From: Pleomorphomonas sp.
GTDB taxonomy: Bacteria > Pseudomonadota > Alphaproteobacteria > Rhizobiales > Pleomorphomonadaceae
NCBI GenBank assembly: GCA_029976075.1
Contig: JARKNW010000057.1
Location: forward strand, 1-64,000
Direction: 5' to 3'
DNA length: 64,000 nucleotides
The translations under genes and the position numbers were made by a program. The notes beneath the pieces are model-generated. The model saw nothing but the letters and a program-made list of their open reading frames with translations. It was not told where the DNA came from and searched no databases. Below, one piece after another: positions 54,549-63,287 of this stretch (position 1 is the stretch's first letter; every line of letters starts with the position of its first letter).

Positions 54549-55466
54549 TCACCAGGCGAAGGTAGCCGCGTTGGACTTGTCGACGAGCTGAACGTCGATC
54601 GGGATCACGGCCGGAACATGGGCGCCCATGTACTTGGCCAGAGCAATTGCAAGGCCAATGCGCATCTGGTCACGCGGGAACTGGGCGGCCGTGGCCTTGA
54701 AGGCCGTGCCGGCAGCGATAGCCTTGGTCGCTTCGGGGGCGCCGTCGACCGAGGTCAGGACGATGTCCTTGCCCGAGCCTTCGATGGCGGCGAGAGCACC
54801 CATCGAGCCACCGTCGTTGACCGAGAACACACCCTTCAGGTTCGGATGCGACTGGATCATGTTCTCGACGACGTCGACGGCGATATCACGCTCCTGACGG
54901 CCATTCTGGATGTCGACCAGCTTGACGTCCGGGGCCTTGGCGAGGGCGTCCTTACAACCGCGGACGCGCTCGAGGATCGGAACCACGGCGATACCATCGA
55001 GGATGGCGACTTCGCCCTTGCCGCCGATGTCCTTGACCAGAGCGTCGCAGGCCATGACGCCAGCGTCGTAGTTCTTGGAACCAACGAAGGCATCGACGCC
55101 AGCGGCCTGTGCGTCCACGGATACCACCGTCACGCCCTTGGCCTTGGCGGCTTCGACGGCGCTACGCACGCCCTCGGAGTCGGTCGGGTTCACCACCAGA
55201 ATGTTGACACCCTTGGAGACCATGTCCTCGATATCGCTGAGCTGCTTGGAAACATCATGGCGAGCATCAGCAACGTAAACGGGAGTATTCGCGCCAAGCA
55301 GCTTGGCGAAAGCCGTGACTTCCTCGTTCATGACGATGAAGTAGGGGTTGTTCATTTCCTGAAAGGAAACACCAATCTTGGGAGCGTCCTTGGCGAGAGC
55401 TGCACCTGCCGACAGGACAAGCGTCGCCGAAGCGGCGAGCAAAGCCGCTTTTGCATGGATAGTCAT
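54549..55466 (-). CDS. Ribose-type ABC transporter substrate-binding protein (RbsB class)
   Basis: 305 residues. Signal peptide about residues 1-25 (ALLAASATLVLSAGAALA), then the periplasmic binding protein fold with IGVSFQEMNNPYFIVMNEEV and DMVSKGVNILVVNPTDSEGV, and later VVSVDAQAAGVDAFVGSKNY. First gene of the operon (binding protein, ATPase, permease, kinases, epimerase, dehydrogenase), so the ligand is probably a pentose, pentitol or pentulose. Confidence 0.94.
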   Translation of the reverse strand: MTIHAKAALLAASATLVLSAGAALAKDAPKIGVSFQEMNNPYFIVMNEEVTAFAKLLGANTPVYVADARHDVSKQLSDIEDMVSKGVNILVVNPTDSEGVRSAVEAAKAKGVTVVSVDAQAAGVDAFVGSKNYDAGVMACDALVKDIGGKGEVAILDGIAVVPILERVRGCKDALAKAPDVKLVDIQNGRQERDIAVDVVENMIQSHPNLKGVFSVNDGGSMGALAAIEGSGKDIVLTSVDGAPEATKAIAAGTAFKATAAQFPRDQMRIGLAIALAKYMGAHVPAVIPIDVQLVDKSNAATFAW

Positions 55467-55711
55467 AACGTCTCCTCCGTAATTATTGCCTTTCGGCGAG
55501 TTCGTTCTAGCCGACCTGTCGGGATTGCCCTAGACGATTTTCCTGATTTGTCTTATACTTTTTCCACCTATCCCTTGAGTTATCAGCGAAATTCGCTACG
55601 CCGGTTAGCCTTTGGTCTAGGTGAAAATGCGGTAATTGGCGATCGATCTGCCGGAGTCGTCGGCATGGTCGATGTCCGAACTGCCGCCAGCCGAACGGTG
55701 GAGGACCGATC
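55467..55711. promoter_or_regulatory. Divergent control region between the RbsB-like operon and the AraC gene
   Basis: 245 bp containing no gene. A perfect inverted repeat AGCGAA-A-TTCGCT lies at 55584-55596, and the block CCTAGAC occurs in both orientations (55528 and about 55614 region), as for an AraC-type regulator with paired half-sites. An AT-rich stretch with TTATACTTTTT (about 55552-55562) may hold promoter elements. Confidence 0.45.
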
Positions 55712-56620
55712 ATGCCTGAGATGAAGCCGTCGCTCGAGGTGAACGACAACAATCTCGGGAACTCCTTTCGCTTCCAGCGCTGCGGATGGCCGAACGACAG
55801 CGACAAATGGCACTTCCATCCTGAATACGAGCTGCACCAGATCGTCAGAACCTCAGGCAAGCTCTTCATCGGCGACAACGTGCTCAACTTTCGGCCGGGC
55901 AGCCTGTTTCTGATCGGGCCTTACACACCGCACAACTTCGTCAGTGACGCTCGCAGCGGGACGGTCATCCCCGAGCGAGATCTCATCTTGCAGTTCCGCA
56001 AGGAATGGATAGAGGCCAGCGCCAACGTGCTCACCGAGTTGCGGCTGCTTCGTCCGGCCTTCGACGAGGCTGTGTTCGGCGTGGAATATGGCGGCGAGAC
56101 GCAGCAGGCCGTTTACGGCCTGATGAATGGAATTGATGTCCAGGAACCGCTGGAGAGGCTCATTTCGTTCATGCGGATCATCGATCATCTCAAGCAATGC
56201 CGCCGCAAGACTGTGCTCGGAACGTCGCGCTACTTCATAGACATGCGGACCGCTTCGCTTCGGCGGTTCAACAAGGTGGTCGACTATATCCATGAACACA
56301 TCGAGGAAGATGTCTCGATGGAAGCGGCTGCCGACCTTGTCGGGATGAGTTACAAGATGTTTTCGCGATGGTTCATAGAGTGCACGGGCATTGGATTCCG
56401 GCGTTACGTCATAAAGACGAGAATCAACAAATCGTGCGAGTATCTGTTCTCGACATCACGCTCCATCCAGGAGATCTGTTATCTCGTTGGCTTCAACAAC
56501 GTGTCCAACTACAACAGGCTATTTCGGCAAGTGATCGGAGTCACCCCCAGCGAATTCAGGCGCAAGTCCCAAGAGGCGCAGGAATACGAGTTTCCGCTCG
56601 AAGGATTCGCCGCAGCTTGA
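55712..56620 (+). CDS. AraC-family transcriptional regulator
   Basis: 302 residues from the ATG at 55712 (GGTGGAGG upstream). The N-terminal half is a cupin-like sugar-sensing domain (WHFHPEYELHQIVRTSGKLF, FRPGSLFLIGPYTPHNFVSD). The C-terminal half has two helix-turn-helix motifs: MEAAADLVGMSYKMFSRWFI and IQEICYLVGFNNVSNYNRLF, then FRQVIGVTPSEFRR. Divergent from the RbsB-like operon and convergent with a third FGGY kinase, it is the probable regulator of this pentitol/pentulose locus. Confidence 0.93.
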   Translation: MPEMKPSLEVNDNNLGNSFRFQRCGWPNDSDKWHFHPEYELHQIVRTSGKLFIGDNVLNFRPGSLFLIGPYTPHNFVSDARSGTVIPERDLILQFRKEWIEASANVLTELRLLRPAFDEAVFGVEYGGETQQAVYGLMNGIDVQEPLERLISFMRIIDHLKQCRRKTVLGTSRYFIDMRTASLRRFNKVVDYIHEHIEEDVSMEAAADLVGMSYKMFSRWFIECTGIGFRRYVIKTRINKSCEYLFSTSRSIQEICYLVGFNNVSNYNRLFRQVIGVTPSEFRRKSQEAQEYEFPLEGFAAA

Positions 56621-56630
56621 TCCGGTCGCC

Positions 56631-58190
56631 TTACGTCTCGGTTGCCGTCGGGAAGTACGACCTCATGTGCTCATAGAGCCGCTTGAAGTTTTCAAAGGTT
56701 CGCTCGTACACGGCGTTGGCGGCAGGGTCGGGTGTCAGAACCTTCGCCTGTTGAACGCTCAGCCAGTCGCTCATCTGCTGACGATCGATCATCCCGATGC
56801 CATTAGCGGCGATTACCGCCGCGCCATAAGCCGCCTTGCCGCTGTTGGGCAGCACGCGCACCGGGCGACCGGTGACATTGGTGATGATTTCGACCCAGAG
56901 ATCAGACTTCGACACATCGCCGACGACGGTCAATTGTTCCTCCAGCCCATGGAAGGCCGCGCTGCCGTAATCGATATTGTTCTTGAGCGCGTAGGCGACG
57001 CTCTCCAGAATGGCTCGGTAGAGATGCGACTTGGTGTGATTGAGCGTCAGCCCGGTGATCGTGCCGCGAGCGTCAACGTCCCAGATCGGGCTTCGTTCTC
57101 CCATGAAATAGGGCAGCACCATAAGTCCGTTGGAGCCGGGCTGAATGGCGGACGCGTGTTCGTCCAGAAGATCGAAGGCGGAAACGCGTCGCTTGCCGCC
57201 ACTGGTGAGCGATTCCACCAGTCGTTCATTGTCGGCGAAATTGTCGCGAAACCACTGGACAACCGAACCCGAGGTCGCCGATCCGCCATAGGAATAGGTG
57301 AGCGTCTCGCTGTCGATTACGTAAGGCATCGACACGAGACCAGGAAAGCGATCGGCGCTGGCGTGTATGAAGCCCCAGCAGGTCGACGAACTCAGCATGG
57401 CGGCGTGTTGCCCCTCGTGCACGACGCCCGCGCGCAGCGTTGCGACCGCTGCGTCGACCCCGCCTGCGCAGACAGGCAAGCCTTCGGGGAGCCCCAGCAT
57501 GCGCGCGCCGGCCTTATGCAGCTTGCCGACCACTTCCTGCGATCCCACAAGCCGCTCGGGAAAGAAATAGGGCGGAATATCCAGAATGTCGGCCATTTCT
57601 TCCGACCAAGCGCGCTTGCCAAGATCGTAGACGCCGCCAATGTTGCAGGCTTGCGAATGGTCAACGGCAATTTCGCCAGTCAGCCGGTAGATGATGTCGG
57701 CGTTGGGTGGCAGGAAATAATTGATCCGCGACCAGACCTCCGGTTCATGGTTCTTTATCCATAGAATCTTGGTGAAGCCGAAATAGGAATCGGCGCCATT
57801 GCCCGTGATGGCGTAGAGATCCTCCTCACTGATCATCTGGCGGACGCGTTCGCTTTCGGTCTTGGCGCGACGGTCCAGCCAAAGCAGACAGGGGCGGATC
57901 GGCTGCATGCCGACGTCGACCGGGATGCCCGTGCCCCCGCCGATGGCTGAGACGGCCATGCCCCGGACAGTCTGTCCGGTGACGCCCGCTCTCAACAAGG
58001 TTTCCCGAACGGCAGCAATGAAGGCTTGTAGCCAAACCTCGGACGATTGCTCGGCCCAAAGGCTGTGCAAGCTTACGAAGCCGTACTCTGCCCGCCCGTG
58101 TCCAAGGATGCGGCCGTCCCGATCCACCAGCACGGCCTTGACCGACGAGGTGCCCAGATCCACGCCCAATACACAATCGGCCCCGGTCAT
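56631..58190 (-). CDS. Xylulokinase-like FGGY carbohydrate kinase
   Basis: 519 residues from the ATG at 58190; a GTG at 58196 (AGGAGG 4 nt before) is an alternative. FGGY fold: CVLGVDLGTSSVKAVLVDRD, then GMAVSAIGGGTGIPVDVGMQ, LLWLDRRAKTESERVRQMIS, FFPERLVGSQEVVGKLHKAG, GLPVCAGGVDAAVATLRAGV, GLMVLPYFMGERSPIWDVDA and the C-terminal ESVAYALKNNIDYGSAAFHG. GERSPIWD is typical of the xylulokinase/gluconate-kinase group. The substrate is uncertain. Convergent with the AraC gene (10 bp between stops) and its own unit. Confidence 0.85.
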   Translation of the reverse strand: MTGADCVLGVDLGTSSVKAVLVDRDGRILGHGRAEYGFVSLHSLWAEQSSEVWLQAFIAAVRETLLRAGVTGQTVRGMAVSAIGGGTGIPVDVGMQPIRPCLLWLDRRAKTESERVRQMISEEDLYAITGNGADSYFGFTKILWIKNHEPEVWSRINYFLPPNADIIYRLTGEIAVDHSQACNIGGVYDLGKRAWSEEMADILDIPPYFFPERLVGSQEVVGKLHKAGARMLGLPEGLPVCAGGVDAAVATLRAGVVHEGQHAAMLSSSTCWGFIHASADRFPGLVSMPYVIDSETLTYSYGGSATSGSVVQWFRDNFADNERLVESLTSGGKRRVSAFDLLDEHASAIQPGSNGLMVLPYFMGERSPIWDVDARGTITGLTLNHTKSHLYRAILESVAYALKNNIDYGSAAFHGLEEQLTVVGDVSKSDLWVEIITNVTGRPVRVLPNSGKAAYGAAVIAANGIGMIDRQQMSDWLSVQQAKVLTPDPAANAVYERTFENFKRLYEHMRSYFPTATET

Positions 58191-58530
58191 TCGCACCAGG
58201 CCTCCTCTTCCGTCTCATCCCCTACCGGCAGGATTCTTGCGCCCGCCTCTCCCAGAGCAACAATAGTAGTACATTCTCTCTGGATGGAGCAATCGACGGA
58301 TTCAACTGTTTTAGGCCTGACAGCGGGGGAATTACATTCCCAACGCGAATTTTCCCAGCCCGTCCAATGCAATGCATCTCGGGTCGACATTAAGGAACAA
58401 AGCAATCTCGCTACTTTATTTTGTGCGCCTCATGAAATACACTAATTCCTGGTGTGGCTCTTTCGGCCTGTTCCCTTAGCGACCTTGATCGTGACGACAT
58501 TCGTCGACCATTGCCAAGCTGGAGACTCCA
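58191..58530. other. Intergenic stretch upstream of the XRE gene
   Basis: I see no gene. It contains a perfect inverted repeat GGGAAT-TAC-ATTCCC at 58327-58341 that could be an operator for the XRE regulator downstream, and is more AT-rich than its surroundings. Confidence 0.4.
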
Positions 58531-58977
58531 ATGATCGCCAAGTCGCCTAACCCGATAGATGTTCATGTTGGTTCGCGCGTTCGAATGCGCCGGCTGCTCA
58601 TCGGAATGAGCCAGGGCAAGCTGGCTGAGCATCTGGGGGTAACCTTCCAGCAGGTTCAAAAATACGAAAAGGGAGCGAGCCGTATCAGTGCGTCCCGTCT
58701 TCTGACGATCGCTGGCGTCTTCGGTGTGTCGGTGAGCTTCTTTTTCGAGGATGCTACTGTCCCCTATCATATCGACGAGGATACCTTCTCGGATTCGGTC
58801 GATGCCTCGCTTCTGACGAAGGATGGCATGGCTTTGAACAAAGCCTTTGTCAGCATCAAGAGTACCAAGGTGAGGCGATCCATCATCGATCTCGTGAAAC
58901 TGCTCGCTGACGACGATCAGGCTTCCCTGGTTGAGCCCCCGGCGATGTCTGATGGACGCGGCCTTCGTTCAAACTGA
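58531..58977 (+). CDS. XRE-family helix-turn-helix regulator
   Basis: 148 residues. N-terminal Cro/C1-type helix-turn-helix: VGSRVRMRRLLIGMSQGKLA, EHLGVTFQQVQKYEKGASRI and ASRLLTIAGVFGVSVSFFFE, as in small rhizobial regulators. The C-terminal part (about residues 80-148) is unassigned. ATG at 58531 with GGAGACTCCA upstream. It is 31 nt upstream of the SARP-type regulator and in the same direction, so it may control the YcaO-TfuA operon. Confidence 0.88.
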   Translation: MIAKSPNPIDVHVGSRVRMRRLLIGMSQGKLAEHLGVTFQQVQKYEKGASRISASRLLTIAGVFGVSVSFFFEDATVPYHIDEDTFSDSVDASLLTKDGMALNKAFVSIKSTKVRRSIIDLVKLLADDDQASLVEPPAMSDGRGLRSN

Positions 58978-59008
58978 CCTGTGCTAGCTTCCGAACCCGA
59001 AGGGGAGT

Positions 59009-60979
59009 GTGGTGGCCTTCGCTCTGAAGACCTTTGGCGAAACACGGTTGATCGGGCCTGACGGGCAGCTTGCTGCGTTTCCCGACAAGGGTCTTCTTGC
59101 GATCATTTTTTTGGCTTTTCGCCCATCCGGGCGCATTTCCCGGGTTGAGCTGGCCGCCTTTCTTTGGGGAGATGACGAGGACAGTGCCTCCAAGTCGCTC
59201 GGCAATCTCCGTCAGCTGATATCGAGGATCAGAATACGCCAGCGTGAGCTGAAAACGACGCTTCTACAAATCGAGGCGTCCGACGTCGTTCTATGTCGGG
59301 ATGCGCTCACGTTCGACTTCTCGGAGGTGCAACGCGGAGATTGGCCGGATCCCGTCAGGCGCCTTGAGACGTTCATGAAGGTCGCGACGGGGCATTTTCT
59401 TGCCGATGTCGGAACCTCCTCTGAAGCTGGGCAACTTTGGCTTCTCGAGAGGCGCGATTTCTGGCTGGCGGAATATGCGTCTGCATTGGAAGACGCTGTC
59501 TCTGTTCTTTCACGAAATAATAGCGAGATCATCAAGTCCGCCGCCGCGCGGCTCATCGAGCTGGACCCTTATAGTGATGTCGCTCATCAAGTCTTGATGA
59601 GGGTATACGCCAAGGATCGCCGCCTGTCGCAGGCTCGCCTCATCTACGATCGCTACAAACAGCAACTCTGGTCGGACCTTAACACCCGGCCGTCCGAGGA
59701 TATGCTGCGCTTCGCTCGCCTTTTGTTTAACAACGAAGGAAGGACATCTATTATCGGCTTGGGATCGATCCTCGAACCGGGCGATGCACCCGCGCCAGAG
59801 CCAATCCCGGCGACGCGCCCCAAGCTGCCGCGCCTGTTGCTGCTGCCGCCAAAACGTCCCGAGGAACCTCATAGCTGGGCGCCGATTTCCGGTCTGATCG
59901 AAGACGTCACGATCGGTCTTTGCCGCGTCAAGACCCTTGCGATCGTGGCTCCCCATACCGCCCGGCGGATCGCCGGCATGGCCGGGGACGAAATCGATCT
60001 TCTGAAGCAGTTCGATGTTTCCTACCTTCTGGAAACACGGCTTCACGAGCGTAACGGTGAAGCGGCTTTCTATGCCACTCTTGTCCATGTCGACAGTGAT
60101 GAAGTTCTTTGGTCCGAGAGATTCCGCGGGCATCCGGACGATTTGCCGGATACCTATGGCGAGCTTGTCGCCCGGATCGTGCAGGAAACAGCCGACTCGG
60201 TCGAGAGGCTGGAGCTTGCAAAGGTCCGCACCACTTCAAAGCCGACCGCCTATCAGAACTATTTGCTCGGTCAGCATAGTCTTTCGGTTGCGGATCTGCC
60301 CGGCATACGCCGGGCGCGAAAATTCTTTCGCGCGGCCCTTCACGACGCACCACAGTATGCCTCGGCGATTGCGGGACTGGCGCGAACCGAGCATCTCGAA
60401 TGGCTGTTGATGGCACGCGGCGACGAGGAACTGCTTCTATCGGCTGAGAATCATGCCCGTGATGCCATCCGGATCGGGGCAGATGACGCCAATGGGTATC
60501 ATCAGCTCGGCGTTGCCAAGCTCTACCAGGGGCAGTTCTTCGAGAGCATGGAAGCCTTCATGGAGGCCGAAAACCGGGCTCCGTCACATGCCGATCTGAT
60601 CGCCGATCATGCCGATACGCTCGTGCACGCGGCAGACCCAATCCTCGCCCTCGAGAAGATCAAGCGGGCGATCGAACTCAATCCGCTATGCCCAGACCTT
60701 TATTGGTGGACAGCGGCAGGGGCAAATTACTGTCTAGAGGAATATGGCGAGGCTATCGCGTGCATCGGCCGCATGGCCGATCAGGCCAATGCCGGAAGGT
60801 TGGCGGCGGCGGCCTATGCTATGCTCGGCGATCAACGGAGCGCCAGAAGGGAGATGCGCCGGACACTCGCAATCTATCCCGAGTTCACAGTCGACGATTG
60901 GCTGGCGAAAGTGCCAATCCGCGAGAAGTGGAAACAGGATATGCTGCGTGACGGCATGCGCAAAGCGGGCTTCAAATGA
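59009..60979 (+). CDS. SARP-type regulator with TPR repeats
   Basis: 656 residues from GTG (59009; a second GTG follows at 59012). The N-terminal winged-helix domain (about residues 5-95: KTFGETRLIGPDGQLAAFPD, ELAAFLWGDDEDSASKSLGN) is followed by a BTAD-like helical domain (ELDPYSDVAHQVLMRVYAKD, about residues 190-230). The middle part (about 290-400) resembles the TolB-like / adenylate-cyclase-associated region (LRVKTLAIVAPH-type, VSYLLETRLHERNGEAAFYA). TPR-like repeats fill the C terminus (YHQLGVAKLYQGQFFESMEA). It is a large intracellular activator, 27 nt upstream of the small gene at 61007. Confidence 0.8.
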   Translation: MVAFALKTFGETRLIGPDGQLAAFPDKGLLAIIFLAFRPSGRISRVELAAFLWGDDEDSASKSLGNLRQLISRIRIRQRELKTTLLQIEASDVVLCRDALTFDFSEVQRGDWPDPVRRLETFMKVATGHFLADVGTSSEAGQLWLLERRDFWLAEYASALEDAVSVLSRNNSEIIKSAAARLIELDPYSDVAHQVLMRVYAKDRRLSQARLIYDRYKQQLWSDLNTRPSEDMLRFARLLFNNEGRTSIIGLGSILEPGDAPAPEPIPATRPKLPRLLLLPPKRPEEPHSWAPISGLIEDVTIGLCRVKTLAIVAPHTARRIAGMAGDEIDLLKQFDVSYLLETRLHERNGEAAFYATLVHVDSDEVLWSERFRGHPDDLPDTYGELVARIVQETADSVERLELAKVRTTSKPTAYQNYLLGQHSLSVADLPGIRRARKFFRAALHDAPQYASAIAGLARTEHLEWLLMARGDEELLLSAENHARDAIRIGADDANGYHQLGVAKLYQGQFFESMEAFMEAENRAPSHADLIADHADTLVHAADPILALEKIKRAIELNPLCPDLYWWTAAGANYCLEEYGEAIACIGRMADQANAGRLAAAAYAMLGDQRSARREMRRTLAIYPEFTVDDWLAKVPIREKWKQDMLRDGMRKAGFK

Positions 60980-61006
60980 GGGGTCCGTGGCTGAGGAGAG
61001 ACGAAA

Positions 61007-61267
61007 ATGGCTAAGATGGCAGTTCTGGGTATTTCCGGTGAACCTGGGTATTGGCTCGTCGATTTCGAGAACGGCACGGTGTCCGCGCTGCCGGAGGGGA
61101 CAAAAGAGCCTTTCGATTTTTCAAAGACAGCTCGCGACAAGGGAGCAAAATTGGTCGCGGGCGTCGATCTCGCCGTTACGCTCGATAGCGGCGATGACGC
61201 GACGTTCGGTACCGGCGAAGCGTTCTCTCGTCACCTGAACGCTTATTCGGGCCGCTTCAGTAACTAA
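61007..61267 (+). CDS. Small protein of unknown function, candidate precursor or substrate of the YcaO-TfuA pair
   Basis: 86 residues, ATG after GAGGAGAGACG, 27 nt downstream of the SARP gene and 22 nt upstream of ycaO. No homolog recognised. No cysteine, no signal peptide. It starts MAKMAVLGISGEPGYWLVDF and ends DATFGTGEAFSRHLNAYSGR followed by FSN. The tail after residue 65 is rich in Gly, Ser and Thr, where a RiPP core would lie, but there is no obvious protease cleavage site. Without Cys, thiazole formation is excluded; backbone thioamide or Ser/Thr azoline remains possible. It might also be an accessory protein rather than a substrate. Confidence 0.75.
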   Translation: MAKMAVLGISGEPGYWLVDFENGTVSALPEGTKEPFDFSKTARDKGAKLVAGVDLAVTLDSGDDATFGTGEAFSRHLNAYSGRFSN

Positions 61268-61289
61268 GAAGGCCGCCTTCGGTCCGACC

Positions 61290-62483
61290 GTGACATCAAG
61301 CGAACATACCTATTCGGACCGCATGTGCCGTCCGGAGGATACTTTGGCACGCGTGGCCCCGGCGCTTATCGCGCACGGTGTCACGCGTCTAGCCAAGGTG
61401 ACCGGACTGGATCGCATTGGCATTCCGGTTTGGAACGCCATTCGCCCCAATGCTCGGACTCTCTCGGTCTTTCAAGGCAAAGGCATTACCGACACTGATG
61501 CCAAGGCATCGGCCGTTATGGAGGCGTTGGAACGCGCCTCTGCGGAACAGCCCAGCCTGCCGGTGAGAATGGCTTCAGCCCATGAGCTGGCTGATGAGGG
61601 CAGTTTTTTCGATCCCCTTGATAGTCTGATTGCCGTTGGCCATCAGCCGGTGGATCGAGACTGTGGGATCGAGTGGGCCGAAGGGCGCGACCTGCTCGAC
61701 GGTGCTTCCGTATGGGTTCCCCTCGAGGCTGTCCGTCTCGACTTCACCCGAACCTCGAACTTCTGGCAGTCTTCCGACGGGCTTGCCTCCGGCAACACCG
61801 ATCAGGAGGCAATTTTTCACGGGCTGCTGGAACGTATCGAGCGCGATGCCGATACGCTTTGGTCCCTTAACAGTATCGAGCAACAGGGAGAGACCTGCGT
61901 TTCCTGTGCCGATCTCGACGATCCCATCCTGACCTCGCTCGTGAGACGGATCGAACTGGCGGGGTTCAGGTTGCAGCTTTTCAATCTTACCAGTGACCTC
62001 GGCATACCGACCTTCTCGGCGTTGCTCTCTCCGGTCGGCGCTTTGTCGACGCGTCTCAGGTACATAGATGTGACGATGGGGAGTGGGACACATCCGGTCG
62101 CCTACCGCGCGGCGTTGCGCGCCATCACCGAAGCCGTGCAATCGCGGCTGACGCTGATCACCGGTACGCGCGACGATGTCGAGGACGATGTCTACGAGGG
62201 ACGCGTGTCGGAAGTCCTGCTCCGTAAACTGCGTCTGGAGCCACAAGGCCCGATCCCCGCCAACTTGAACTTACCGGGAGAAAGCGTGGACGCCATGCTT
62301 GCGAGCGTACTGGTGAGGCTGCGGGAATGCCGAGTTGGCCGGGTCGTTGCGGTCCGGATGAACCCTGACGAAGACCGCTTTTCGGTAATGAAAATGATCG
62401 TTCCGGGCCTTGAGAATCCCGATGGCCGCAGGCAGCGCCGGTTCGGCGCAAGGGCTCTTTCCCGGCTTCTGGTGTTTCGATGA
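61290..62483 (+). CDS. YcaO-family cyclodehydratase/thioamidase
   Basis: 397 residues. The ATP-binding motifs are intact: SAVMEALERASAE (S74-x3-E78-x2-E81), SDGLASGNTDQEAIFHGLLE followed by RIERDA, and ITEAVQSRLTLITGTRDD. This ATP-dependent family activates backbone amides in peptides for azoline or thioamide formation. The protein lacks the proline-rich C terminus of azole-forming YcaO; it ends ALSRLLVFR, as in TfuA-associated YcaOs. GTG start at 61290 without a strong RBS; an ATG at 61323 is an alternative. The tfuA start overlaps its stop. Confidence 0.93.
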   Translation: MTSSEHTYSDRMCRPEDTLARVAPALIAHGVTRLAKVTGLDRIGIPVWNAIRPNARTLSVFQGKGITDTDAKASAVMEALERASAEQPSLPVRMASAHELADEGSFFDPLDSLIAVGHQPVDRDCGIEWAEGRDLLDGASVWVPLEAVRLDFTRTSNFWQSSDGLASGNTDQEAIFHGLLERIERDADTLWSLNSIEQQGETCVSCADLDDPILTSLVRRIELAGFRLQLFNLTSDLGIPTFSALLSPVGALSTRLRYIDVTMGSGTHPVAYRAALRAITEAVQSRLTLITGTRDDVEDDVYEGRVSEVLLRKLRLEPQGPIPANLNLPGESVDAMLASVLVRLRECRVGRVVAVRMNPDEDRFSVMKMIVPGLENPDGRRQRRFGARALSRLLVFR

Positions 62484-63187
62484 AACTGATCTTTGCTGGC
62501 CCCTCGTTTTATGGAGCGGAGATAGAGATATCTTCCGACATCGAACTGCGGCCGCCAGCCGCGAAGGGGGATGTTCTTCGTGCTGTGGAGCAAGGCGCCG
62601 ACGTCATCGGTCTTGTCGACGGTTATTTCGAGTCCACGGCCGCCGTCTGGCACAAGGAGATATTGCACGCGCTTTCGAATGGTGTGCGCATGTATGGCGC
62701 CGCAAGCATCGGTGCGTTACGGGCCGCCGAATGTGCCGCCTTCGGCATGACTGGCATCGGTGCCATCTATGACGCGTATGCTGCCGGGTATCTCGAGGAC
62801 GACGCTGAAGTCGCGCTTCTGCATGCGCCGCAGGACCTTGGTTATGCTCCTTTGTCGGAACCGTTGGTCAACGTGCGGGCCACGCTCAACCATCTGGAGC
62901 AGAACGGGTTGATATCCGATCGACAATGCCAAGCGCTGATCGAGGTCGCATCGTCCATTTTCTACAAGGCGCGAAGCTGGAAGGCGATTCTCGCGCGCGC
63001 AGCTCTACCTGCCAATGAGCATGCCCACATTGACGCCCTGGTGCGGTCGTTCCGCGTCGACCAGAAAAAAAACGATGCCGTTGCCCTCGTAAAGGCGGTC
63101 GAACAGGAAAGAGGTCGACGGTCAGCTGCTCCCGCTTCGGCTTGGCAGTTCTCGCATACGTCCTACTTCCGGCTGCTTGCTACTTAG
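62480..63187 (+). CDS. tfuA: TfuA-family protein, YcaO partner
   Basis: 235 residues. Near the N terminus KLIFAGPSFYGAEIEISSDI, then GDVLRAVEQGADVIGLVDGY and HALSNGVRMYGAASIGALRA followed by AECAAFGMTGIG, which match the TfuA domain named from the trifolitoxin system. TfuA works with YcaO, probably supplying sulfur or activating the substrate in thioamide formation. Coupled to ycaO by an ATGA overlap. No membrane helix. Confidence 0.93.
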   Translation: MKLIFAGPSFYGAEIEISSDIELRPPAAKGDVLRAVEQGADVIGLVDGYFESTAAVWHKEILHALSNGVRMYGAASIGALRAAECAAFGMTGIGAIYDAYAAGYLEDDAEVALLHAPQDLGYAPLSEPLVNVRATLNHLEQNGLISDRQCQALIEVASSIFYKARSWKAILARAALPANEHAHIDALVRSFRVDQKKNDAVALVKAVEQERGRRSAAPASAWQFSHTSYFRLLAT

Positions 63188-63287
63188 TGGCAAGCCTCTG
63201 TTTCCGACTTGTAACGGCTCTGTCACGGCGCGTTTGGTTATGTCTGCCCGTCATCTGTGCTTTGTAGGCAAGGAAAGGGGAACCGAG

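Noticed and set aside
58191..58530. A small gene or tRNA upstream of the XRE gene
   Set aside because: No open frame with an RBS longer than a few tens of codons and no cloverleaf pattern seen.
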